DNA of 64,000 nucleotides from Leptospiraceae bacterium (lineage in GTDB: Bacteria; Spirochaetota; Leptospiria; Leptospirales; Leptospiraceae). Below the pieces are notes generated by a model. That model was not told where the DNA came from. It searched no databases and saw only the letters and a program-made list of their open reading frames with translations. Positions within the stretch are counted from its first letter, which is position 1. Each line of letters begins with the position of its first letter. Shown here one piece after another: positions 34,563 to 41,069 of the stretch. The translations under genes and the position numbers were made by a program. The stretch spans positions 62,001 to 126,000 of the forward strand of contig JACKPA010000010.1 in assembly GCA_024233865.1 (NCBI GenBank), read 5' to 3'.

Positions 34563-34956
34563 TACAAATGTTATTGTTTCTGCTTTAATTTCAGAAGGAA
34601 TACCATTCAAAATTATTAATGAATTAGCTTTTGAAAAGAAAGTAATCATTTGTATTTCAGATCCGATTTTTGAAGAGTATGTTGAAGTCCTAAATCGTCC
34701 AAAATTTTCAGATTTTAAAGATTTTAGAAGTAAAGCAGAAGTTTTTATTAGTAAAGTAGAAGATATTGCTATTAAATTTTTTCCGAATATTAAGCTTAAT
34801 ATTATATCTGATGAAGATGATAATAAATTTCTTGAATTATCTATTTTTGCTAAAGCGGATTTTCTAATAACTGGAAATACCAATGATTTCACGCAAAAAG
34901 AATACAAAGGTGTAAAAATTGTCACTCCTAGAGAATACTGGGATCAAAATACATAG
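34543..34956 (+). CDS. PIN-domain toxin (COG1569-like)
   Basis: 137-aa putative ribonuclease toxin. The PIN acidic residues are visible: IVLDTNVIVSALIS with Asp, then EEYVEVLNRPKF with Glu, and SDEDDNKFLELSIFAKADF followed by LITGNTNDF with the C-terminal Asp cluster. This pattern and the length are those of the PIN family toxins (COG1569). It probably cleaves RNA when freed from the antitoxin encoded just upstream (20-bp overlap). It lies 20 bp before hsdS. Confidence 0.88.
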   Translation: MQKIVLDTNVIVSALISEGIPFKIINELAFEKKVIICISDPIFEEYVEVLNRPKFSDFKDFRSKAEVFISKVEDIAIKFFPNIKLNIISDEDDNKFLELSIFAKADFLITGNTNDFTQKEYKGVKIVTPREYWDQNT

Positions 34957-34976
34957 AATAAATTGGATTTTATATT

Positions 34977-36206
34977 ATGAATGAAGGTTGGAGAAAAGTA
35001 AGGCTAGGGGATGTGTGCGAAAGCATACAAGCCGGTCTTATTCGAAAAGCAAATGAAGTAAATATTGTAGAAGCAAATATTCCCTATATAAAAATGGATT
35101 GTTTAGGAAATAGTTCAAATTTAATATTAAGAAATATAGTATATATAAGTGCATCAAAAGAAGAAATAAAAAAATACAATTTAAAAGATAAAGATATATT
35201 ATTTAATGTAAGAAATAGTTTGGAATTAGTTGGTAAGGTTGCTATTTTTAAATCAGAATATCCTATTGCTTTATACAATCATATGTTAGTTCGATTAAGA
35301 TTAAATCAATTAATTATTTCACCTCATTTTTTAATTCAATATTTTATATCAGGAGAGTTTAAAAGAGAAATTGAATTAATAAAGAAAGGGACTACAAGTG
35401 TAGCAGCAATATACCAAGGTGATATAGAAAAGTTACAAATTCCGCTTCCACCACTTGAAGAGCAAAAGCGGATTGCAAATGATTTAGATTATCGCTTAAA
35501 TGAAGTTGAGAAAGCCAAACAAGCAACTTTAGAGCAGCTAGAAGCAGCAGATGCTTTATGGAAAGCATACTTACAAGAAGCTTTTCAAGACAATGAAAAA
35601 TGGGAAAAAGTGAAATTGGGGGATGTTCTTTTATTCATTGGCAGTGGTGTAACACCTTTAGGCGGACACTCAGTTTATAGTAATGATGGAATTTTATTTA
35701 TTAGAAGCCAAAATGTCTTATGGGGTAAAAATGATTTTAGCGATGCTGTGTTTCTACCTCAAGAAACTCATAAAAACATGCAAAGGTCTGTAGTTTTAAA
35801 AAATGATGTTTTATTAAACATTACTGGTGCTTCTATTGGCAGGTGTTCAATTTATGATAACAATGAAGAAGCAAATGTAAATCAGCATGTTACAATCCTT
35901 AGAACTAATAAAAACAAATTGTACGAGTTATTCTTAATGTATTGTATTATTAGTCCAATTATACAGCAACAAATTACTGATTGTCAAGCTGGAGGAACTA
36001 GGCAAGCTTTAAATTTTTTACAAATAAAAAACTTTCAAATCCCACTTCCACCACTTGAAGAGCAAAAGCGGATTGCAAACTATTTGCAAGAGAAACTTGC
36101 TCAAGTAGAAACTTTGAAGCAGAAGCTAAAAGAACAGCTTGGTGTGGTTGAAGTATTGCCACAGGCGTATTTAAGAGAAGTATTTGGAGAAGACAAAAAG
36201 GATTGA
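34977..36206 (+). CDS. hsdS: Type I restriction-modification specificity subunit (HsdS)
   Basis: 409 aa with two target recognition domains (about 1-155 and 205-355), each followed by a conserved helical region starting IPLPPLEEQKRIAN and a long coiled coil. This is the classic HsdS design: each recognition domain reads one half of a split DNA site, the helices space them and dock two HsdM. The two conserved regions share a near-identical DNA segment, which allows domain shuffling. The end (AYLREVFGEDKKD) differs from a copy of the same 27 bp ahead of hsdM. Confidence 0.92.
   Translation: MNEGWRKVRLGDVCESIQAGLIRKANEVNIVEANIPYIKMDCLGNSSNLILRNIVYISASKEEIKKYNLKDKDILFNVRNSLELVGKVAIFKSEYPIALYNHMLVRLRLNQLIISPHFLIQYFISGEFKREIELIKKGTTSVAAIYQGDIEKLQIPLPPLEEQKRIANDLDYRLNEVEKAKQATLEQLEAADALWKAYLQEAFQDNEKWEKVKLGDVLLFIGSGVTPLGGHSVYSNDGILFIRSQNVLWGKNDFSDAVFLPQETHKNMQRSVVLKNDVLLNITGASIGRCSIYDNNEEANVNQHVTILRTNKNKLYELFLMYCIISPIIQQQITDCQAGGTRQALNFLQIKNFQIPLPPLEEQKRIANYLQEKLAQVETLKQKLKEQLGVVEVLPQAYLREVFGEDKKD
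36165..36191 (+). repeat. 27-bp direct repeat in hsdS 3' end (copy 1)
   Basis: GCGTATTTAAGAGAAGTATT plus TGGAGAA, identical to 39076-39102. This copy encodes AYLREVFGE of the present hsdS. Confidence 0.88.
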
Positions 36207-36274
36207 CTTTAGAAAAAACTGTTTTAAGATTAATTAAGTAGTAACGTAAAAGAAATTATAAGTTTTCAGTTTAT

Positions 36275-36304
36275 AGTTTTTAGTTGAAAAAGTCACTAAA
36301 AACT
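36275..36304. repeat. Inverted repeat downstream of hsdS
   Basis: AGTTTTTAGT and ACTAAAAACT form a 10-bp stem with a 10-nt loop in the gap between hsdS and the next TA module. There is no T-run after it, so a terminator role is only possible. Confidence 0.4.
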
Positions 36305-36377
36305 GGACACCATAAACTCAAATAAAACAAGGATTTTTCACAAAAACTTATGCTTGAGCACTTAAAAGGAGATAAAC

Positions 36378-36587
36378 ATGATTGAAGAAAAAATATACTC
36401 AAAAGTTCAATTACTGCCTGAAGATATAAAATTAGAAGTCTTGAATTATATCGAATCTTTGCTCAATAAATACAAAGAAAAAAGAAATATCCACAAGGTT
36501 CCCAAATTTGGTTGTATGAAAGGTGTATTTAAAATGTCTCAAGATTTTGATGAACCACTAGATGATTTTAAAGAATATATGCCATGA
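36378..36587 (+). CDS. DUF2281/VapB-type antitoxin
   Basis: 69 aa. EEKIYSKVQLLPEDIKLEV followed by NYIESLLNKYKEK is the DUF2281 N-terminal helix pair, a frequent VapB-like antitoxin start; the tail (GCMKGVFKMSQDFDEPLDDF followed by KEYMP) is the toxin-binding part. AAAGGAGATAAAC precedes the ATG. It overlaps the vapC gene by 4 bp (ATGA). Confidence 0.85.
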   Translation: MIEEKIYSKVQLLPEDIKLEVLNYIESLLNKYKEKRNIHKVPKFGCMKGVFKMSQDFDEPLDDFKEYMP

Positions 36588-36839
36588 ATTTATTATTAGA
36601 TACTCATACTTTTATATGGTTTATGGAAGGTGATAATTACAATTTAGGAATGAACGCTAAATCGGAAATAGAAAAAATCAACAACAAGAGCTTCTTAAGC
36701 ATCGTGAGTTTATGGGAAATCGCAATAAAAATTAGCATACAAAAGTTGGAAATGAATATAAACTTTAATCATTTATTGGATAAAATCATAGAAAATAATA
36801 TAGATATATTACTAATTAAATTTGAACATTGTGTAAAAT

Positions 36840-37139
36840 CAGTAATTATCGGCATTAAATTATTTCTACCTATCCCCATCAAGCTGTTCTTTTGCACCAA
36901 GCTCGATCTTTCCCTTTCCTAACAGGAAAGGGAACATAATAGTTATTTTTTTAACATAAAATACTAAATTATTAAGAGAATTTTATAGATTTAGGTAAAT
37001 AAAATAAAATCTATTGTAACTTTCGCTCCCTTTCCTGCGGTTTCCCAAGCATGCGAACCAGGAAAGGGAGAAGGAGGGATAGGTATTTGAATTAAAAAAG
37101 CTATATTTTTAGTTAAAAAATTGTTACCGATAATTGCTG
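36840..37139. mobile_element. MITE-like element, 300 bp, in vapC
   Basis: Ends are 13-bp inverted repeats matching at 12 of 13 positions (CAGTAATTATCGG at 36840-36852; CAGCAATTATCGG read from 37139 inward). Subterminal repeats TACCTATCCC (36867) and GGGATAGGTA (37076) also pair. The element is flanked by the direct repeat GTGTAAAAT at 36831-36839 and 37140-37148. Inside are two AGGAAAGGG-based hairpins and no coding gene, so movement would need a transposase in trans. Confidence 0.88.
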
Positions 37140-37203
37140 GTGTAAAATTAACACAATTGCATTTCCATCATAATGACCCATTTGATAGATTAATTATCTC
37201 CCA

Positions 37204-37279
37204 AGGATTGATAGAGAATATGCCTATTTTGAGTAAAGATGAAAATTTTGATAAATATCATATTATAAGGATATGGTGA
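37204..37279 (+). repeat. 76-bp direct repeat: vapC 3' end (copy 1)
   Basis: From AGGATTGATAGAGAATATGC to GGATATGGTGA, repeated at 38642-38717. This copy is the authentic end of vapC. Confidence 0.9.
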
Positions 37280-37286
37280 TTTTATA

Positions 37287-37409
37287 TTACAGGCGTATTT
37301 GAATACAGAATGGATTGTAACTTATAACCAAGATGATTTTCAAGGTTCTGAAAAGTTCGGAATACAAACAATAACACCTAAAGAGATACTTATAAAAATA
37401 GGAGTTTAA
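37287..37409 (+). pseudogene. PIN-toxin C-terminal fragment
   Basis: The frame reads LQAYLNTEWIVTYNQDDF, then GIQTITPKEILIKIGV and a stop. A final strand W-I-V-T-x-N-x-x-D-F followed by a P-K-E-x-L tail is the end of many PIN toxins. The CAGGCGTATTT at its start also occurs near the hsdS end (36163), suggesting a recombination join. No start codon or N-terminal half is left. Confidence 0.6.
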
Positions 37410-37411
37410 AA

Positions 37412-37648
37412 ATGAGAGCAATAAATATAAACCTTCCAGATTCTCTTATTATGAAGATGGAAGAATTAGCAAAAAAAGATGACATTTCACTAGATTATTT
37501 TATAAGCTTAGCTGTTGCTGAGAAAATTTCATCTTGGATTTCTGATGGTTATATACAGGATAGGGCAAAACGCGCAAATAAAGAAAATTACATCAAGGCT
37601 TTAAAATTAGTTCCTAATAGAGAACCATATCCTTATGATAAGTTATAA
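37412..37648 (+). CDS. CopG/HicB-like ribbon-helix-helix antitoxin
   Basis: 78 aa. RAININLPDSLIMKMEEL followed by AKKDDISLDYFISLAVAEK is a ribbon-helix-helix fold, as in CopG and Arc-type antitoxins. The RAKRANKENYIKAL segment and DKL end are typical of a small TA antitoxin family. No matching toxin follows directly; the gene is preceded by a PIN fragment and followed 17 bp later by a DUF2281-DUF4240 gene. Its last bases are duplicated at 38717. Confidence 0.75.
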   Translation: MRAININLPDSLIMKMEELAKKDDISLDYFISLAVAEKISSWISDGYIQDRAKRANKENYIKALKLVPNREPYPYDKL

Positions 37649-37783
37649 TTGTATAGGAGGTCATTATGACTCATGTTGAAAAACTCAATGAAATAAGCAA
37701 ACAGCTACCAGAGAAATTTTTGTTAGAATTAGTAGATTTTGCCGAATTTTTAAAATGGAAGGTTTATAATAATACGCAAACAA
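37621..37783 (+). repeat. 163-bp direct repeat (copy 1): antitoxin junction and DUF2281 start
   Basis: Covers the end of the CopG-like gene, the ribosome site ATAGGAGGTC and the first 39 codons of the DUF2281-DUF4240 gene. It recurs at 38733-38895 with one mismatch (AACTCAATG versus AACTAAATG). Confidence 0.9.
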
Positions 37784-38280
37784 CCATTCAACTAACAGAA
37801 GAGCATTTTTGGCAACTGATAGCTTTGCTTGATTGGACTAAAGAAAAGAATGAAGATATTACCAAGCCTTTAATTCAAGAACTAGCAAAATATTCAATTG
37901 AAGAAATCTATCAATTTGAAGATATACTGACAGAAAAATTGTTTAATTTAGACACAATCGAACATGCAAAAAACATGGGAGAAGAATCTTATAGAGAAGG
38001 AAAGTATTTTTCGGGAGATTACTTTTTGTATACAAGATGTTGTGTTGTTGCTAATGGAAAAGATTTTTATAATGATGTGGTCTTAAATCCAGAAAATATG
38101 CCTAAAGGTACAAGTTTTGAACCTTTATTGTATGTTGCTGAGAAAGCATACCAAATCAAAACGGGAAAAAAAGAATGGGATTACGTCCCCAAAAAACTTT
38201 ATGAAACAGGTTTTAATAGATTGGGCTGGGGTGGAACAAAAGAAATTAGTATTTTAGAATATATGAATGGGGAAAAATGA
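37666..38280 (+). CDS. DUF2281-DUF4240 fusion, candidate antitoxin/immunity protein
   Basis: 204 aa. Residues 1-39 (MTHVEKLNEISKQLPEKFLL followed by DFAEFLKW) are a DUF2281 VapB-like N-terminus. From about 47 the protein follows the DUF4240 pattern (EEHFWQLIALLDWTKEKNED, then IEEIYQFEDILTEKL, YTRCCVVANGKDFYNDVVLN and PENM). The gene lies 3 bp before a small toxin-like gene, so it may be its antitoxin or immunity protein; DUF4240 proteins have no agreed function. A strong GGAGG site precedes ATG. The first 39 codons are duplicated in the gene at 38778. Confidence 0.75.
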   Translation: MTHVEKLNEISKQLPEKFLLELVDFAEFLKWKVYNNTQTTIQLTEEHFWQLIALLDWTKEKNEDITKPLIQELAKYSIEEIYQFEDILTEKLFNLDTIEHAKNMGEESYREGKYFSGDYFLYTRCCVVANGKDFYNDVVLNPENMPKGTSFEPLLYVAEKAYQIKTGKKEWDYVPKKLYETGFNRLGWGGTKEISILEYMNGEK

Positions 38281-38283
38281 TCT

Positions 38284-38586
38284 ATGAAACCACATGGAAA
38301 CTCCCACGATAACATGGATGAACACCATTTATATGAAATACTAGATAAACAAGAAAATGATATTTTTAAATATGGAGTTAGTGGGGACCCATTAAAAGAA
38401 GATGGAACTTCACCACGAGCAGAAAAACAAATACGATTTTTAAATAAAGCAGTAGGTTGGTTAAGATATTTTGGAGAAGTTCTACTTACTGGTATTAAAG
38501 GAAGAAAAACAGCAGAAGATATAGAAAATCAATATATTGAAGAATATCGAAAAAAGCACGGCAGAAAACCAAGAGGGAACTCGTGA
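38284..38586 (+). CDS. Orphan polymorphic-toxin C-terminal domain (URI/GIY-YIG-like nuclease)
   Basis: 100 aa starting at KPHGNSHDN. The pattern HLYEILDKQENDIFKYGVSG, then Arg in a KQIRFLNKA helix, then DIENQYIEEYRKKHGRKP and RGNS resembles the C-terminal toxin domain of RHS- and PT-type polymorphic toxins, with Tyr, YG-S, Arg, Glu and Asn in the order of a GIY-YIG/URI nuclease. It is encoded alone, without the long carrier. It starts 3 bp after the DUF4240 gene. Nuclease activity is inferred. Confidence 0.7.
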   Translation: MKPHGNSHDNMDEHHLYEILDKQENDIFKYGVSGDPLKEDGTSPRAEKQIRFLNKAVGWLRYFGEVLLTGIKGRKTAEDIENQYIEEYRKKHGRKPRGNS

Positions 38587-38641
38587 GAATTATGAGGACT
38601 AGGTTACGAAGTAGAAACTTTAAAGCAGAAGCGAGTTTTAC

Positions 38642-38717
38642 AGGATTGATAGAGAATATGCCTATTTTGAGTAAAGATGAAAATTTTGATAAATATCATA
38701 TTATAAGGATATGGTGA
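38642..38717 (+). repeat. 76-bp direct repeat: vapC 3' end (copy 2)
   Basis: Identical to 37204-37279 but without a vapC in front. Just upstream, 38611-38632 matches hsdS coding sequence at 36105-36126 (21 of 22), so pieces of hsdS and vapC have been joined. Confidence 0.88.
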
Positions 38718-38732
38718 AGGCTTTAAAATTAG

Positions 38733-38895
38733 AGAACCATATCCTTATGATAAGTTATAATTGTATAGGAGGTCATTATGACTCATGTTGAAAAACTAAA
38801 TGAAATAAGCAAACAGCTACCAGAGAAATTTTTGTTAGAATTAGTAGATTTTGCCGAATTTTTAAAATGGAAGGTTTATAATAATACGCAAACAA
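38733..38895 (+). repeat. 163-bp direct repeat (copy 2)
   Basis: Second copy of 37621-37783. It supplies the ribosome site and first 39 codons of the gene at 38778. The preceding 16 bp (38717-38732) match 37595-37610, with a 10-bp deletion relative to the first copy. Confidence 0.9.
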
Positions 38896-39029
38896 AAATC
38901 CAAACAACATTCTGGGAATCTATTCAGTCTTTTCGGGCTACAGCAGATTTTGAAGTAATTGGTAATGTTGATGATATTTTTAAAGATAGTAGAGATAAAG
39001 ACACTGGACGTGAGGTCATTTTTTTATGA
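38778..39029 (+). CDS. vapB: VapB antitoxin, chimaera with duplicated DUF2281 start
   Basis: 83 aa. The first 39 residues are the same as those of the DUF2281-DUF4240 protein; the rest (TTFWESIQSFRATADFEV, then VDDIFKDSRDKDTGREVIFL) is a normal VapB C-terminus that binds VapC. The stop overlaps the ATG of a vapC stub by 4 bp. The gene is a product of the duplication, and its toxin has been lost. Confidence 0.8.
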   Translation: MTHVEKLNEISKQLPEKFLLELVDFAEFLKWKVYNNTQTKIQTTFWESIQSFRATADFEVIGNVDDIFKDSRDKDTGREVIFL

Positions 39030-39058
39030 TGTATTTGTTGGATACAACTGGTTTTTAA
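39026..39058 (+). pseudogene. vapC stub of 10 codons
   Basis: MMYLLDTTGF then stop. MxYLLDT is the usual start of VapC with the first Asp. It is cut off after ten codons and followed within 20 bp by the second copy of the hsdS 3' end, so a deletion has removed the toxin. Confidence 0.65.
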
Positions 39059-39075
39059 TATAAATAAAAAATAAA

Positions 39076-39102
39076 GCGTATTTAAGAGAAGTATTTGGAG
39101 AA
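39076..39102 (+). repeat. 27-bp direct repeat, hsdS 3' end (copy 2), ahead of hsdM
   Basis: Same as 36165-36191. Reading on gives AYLREVFGEINNG and a stop that overlaps the ATGGCT at 39110. This is probably the original end of hsdS, once overlapping hsdM. Confidence 0.85.
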
Positions 39103-39125
39103 ATAAATAATGGCTAAAAAATCTA

Positions 39126-40856
39126 ATGAAAAAGAAAAATACAAATAAAAAATTCAATCAACAAAAAGATTTAGACTCCTACATCTGGAATGCCTGTGAT
39201 ATTCTACGTCGTTCCAATTGTGCAGGAGCTTTACAATATGTTCCGGAAATTACATGGATGTTGTTTTTACGAATTCTTGACATTCGAGAAGAAGAAGAAT
39301 TAGAAAATTCAGAGGCTGTTGGTCACCATTTTGAACAATCCTTAAAATCTCCCTATCGCTGGCGCGATTGGGCGGCAACTTATGACTTAGAAGAAATCAA
39401 ACAAAATAAAAAAGCTGATGGTTGGAAACGATACGAGCTAACCGAAAAAGGTTCAAGGGGAGATTTTATAACATTTATTAACAATAAGCTTCTTCCTTAT
39501 TTGAAAAAGTTAAAAGATCAGCCTAACGCTTCGGTTCGACAAAAAGTTATCAGTGAAATTATGACCAATGTGGAGAAAACGAGAGTTGATACGGAAAGAA
39601 ATCTTCTAGATGTTTTAGATAAAATCCATGAAATCAATCCAAGCGAAGTAGACAATACTCATATCTTCACTCTTTCTCAAGTGTATGAAGGATTGCTCTT
39701 AAAAATGGGCGAGAAGGGAAACGATGGAGGACAATTTTTTACACCAAGAGAAGTTATTCGGTTTATTATAAAAACAATCGACCCAAAACCAGGGGAAATA
39801 ATTTATGACCCATGTTGCGGAACTGGAGGCTTTTTGGCTGAAGGCTTCAATTATATTAACTTGAAATTAGACCAAGAATCAACAGAAGAATTAGAAAATC
39901 TTAAGCACAATACTTTTTTTGGAAGGGAAAAAGAAAATCTTATTTATCCAATAGCTCTTGCAAATTTAATTTTGCATGGAATCAACGAACCCCATATATG
40001 GCATGGAAATACGTTATCAGGAGAAGAAACTTATAGTGGACTTTTTCAAAATGCTCCAAGTGGGTATGATGTAATCGTAACCAATCCTCCCTTTGGTGGA
40101 AAAGAAAACAAAGACGTACAAAGTAATTTTGAGTTTAAAACAAATGCAACCCAAGTACTATTTTTACAACATGTAATAAAGAGCCTAAAAAATGGAGGTC
40201 GATGTGGGATCGTTTTAGATGAAGGAGTATTGTTTAGAACTAATGAAACTGCTTTTTTTCAAACCAAAGAAAAACTCTTGGATGAATGTAAGGTTTTTGC
40301 AATTGTTAGTTTACCTTCAGGTGTTTTTAACTCGGCTGGTGCTGGAGTAAAAACAAATGTATTATTTTTTGAAAAAGGCTCGGAAACTGATAAAATTTGG
40401 TATTATGATCTATCCGATGTGAAAGTGGGAAAGAAATCTCCCTTGACACAAAAGAATTTTGAGGAATTTTTTCAATTACTTCCCAAGAAAGGAAAATCAA
40501 ATAATAGCTGGATAATTGATTTTACAACAAAAAAGAAAAAGGCAAAAGCGGAAGCAGAAAAATTAAAGAAAGAAGCAAAAAAAGTTGAATTAGAGATTGA
40601 TGAAATAAATTCACTTTTAGCTTTAAATAAAGACGGTGATGAAGAGCTTGAAAATAGACTGATGGAACGAACAAAAGAAAAAAGGGATTTATTAAAAAAA
40701 GCTCAAAATGTTGAATATGGAGCTTATGATTTAAAAGCAGTAAATCCAAATAAGAAAACAGAAGAAGATAGACGCACTCCAAAAGAATTAATAGAATTCT
40801 TGCAAATAAAAGGAAAGGAAGTTGAGGATATTTTAAAAAAATTATCTAAATCGTAA
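39126..40856 (+). CDS. hsdM: Type I restriction-modification DNA methyltransferase (HsdM)
   Basis: 576-aa adenine methyltransferase. The N-terminal helical domain (LDSYIWNACDILRRSNCAGA) is followed by the SAM site YDPCCGTGGFLAEG, the catalytic NPPFGG and EGLLLKMGEKGNDGGQFFTP ahead of them, then GVLFRTNETAFFQTKEK and a coiled C-terminus rich in Lys. It modifies adenine with HsdS and forms the restriction complex with HsdR. An upstream ATG at 39110 with a GGAG site runs into a stop after 12 codons; it is one base out of frame with the present gene, so the true start may be frameshifted. Confidence 0.93.
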   Translation: MKKKNTNKKFNQQKDLDSYIWNACDILRRSNCAGALQYVPEITWMLFLRILDIREEEELENSEAVGHHFEQSLKSPYRWRDWAATYDLEEIKQNKKADGWKRYELTEKGSRGDFITFINNKLLPYLKKLKDQPNASVRQKVISEIMTNVEKTRVDTERNLLDVLDKIHEINPSEVDNTHIFTLSQVYEGLLLKMGEKGNDGGQFFTPREVIRFIIKTIDPKPGEIIYDPCCGTGGFLAEGFNYINLKLDQESTEELENLKHNTFFGREKENLIYPIALANLILHGINEPHIWHGNTLSGEETYSGLFQNAPSGYDVIVTNPPFGGKENKDVQSNFEFKTNATQVLFLQHVIKSLKNGGRCGIVLDEGVLFRTNETAFFQTKEKLLDECKVFAIVSLPSGVFNSAGAGVKTNVLFFEKGSETDKIWYYDLSDVKVGKKSPLTQKNFEEFFQLLPKKGKSNNSWIIDFTTKKKKAKAEAEKLKKEAKKVELEIDEINSLLALNKDGDEELENRLMERTKEKRDLLKKAQNVEYGAYDLKAVNPNKKTEEDRRTPKELIEFLQIKGKEVEDILKKLSKS

Positions 40857-41069
40857 TCTTGATAAATTAATCCAGCGATTTCTGCTGCTTTGTTTTGAAA
40901 TATTTCTCCGATTTCATACCATTTGATAACGGCTGCTATTTTTATTGTATAACTAACCCATGGATATGAAAAAAGCAAGATATTTGAAGAATTACAAAAT
41001 CTACTGTATTTTTGAAGATAGAAACTCCATAGTTTGAGAATTTTCTTATTATATTTAAAAAGGTGGAAA
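40857..41069. other. Intergenic gap at the right edge of the restriction island
   Basis: About 210 bp between convergent hsdM and the transglutaminase gene. A minus-strand frame (KIAAVIKWYEIGEIF..AAEIAGLIYQDYD) runs into hsdM from here; it lacks a ribosome site and matches nothing I know. I call no gene. Confidence 0.4.

Larger units (their letters stand above)
36584..37279 (+). pseudogene. vapC: vapC PIN toxin interrupted by a 300-bp element
   Basis: As it stands the frame runs to 36922 (112 aa), but its last 27 residues come from an inserted element. Joining 36584-36839 to 37149-37279 gives a continuous 128-aa PIN protein, with LLLDTHTFIWFM (Asp), SIVSLWEIAIK (Glu) and HHNDPFDRLIISQ (Asp), and ending in DKYHIIRIW. 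The 9-bp duplication GTGTAAAAT is at the join. The truncated product lacks the C-terminal Asp pair and should be inactive, while its antitoxin gene is intact. Confidence 0.88.

Noticed and set aside
36584..36922. Treating the 112-aa frame as an intact VapC
   Set aside because: The last 27 residues are from the inserted element; the real C-terminus is after 37149.
37204..38895. CRISPR-like array
   Set aside because: The repeats are two copies of long coding segments, not short regular repeats with spacers.
40724..40978. Minus-strand frame of 84 codons at the hsdM 3' end
   Set aside because: It overlaps the hsdM coding end, lacks a ribosome site, and the protein resembles no family I know.
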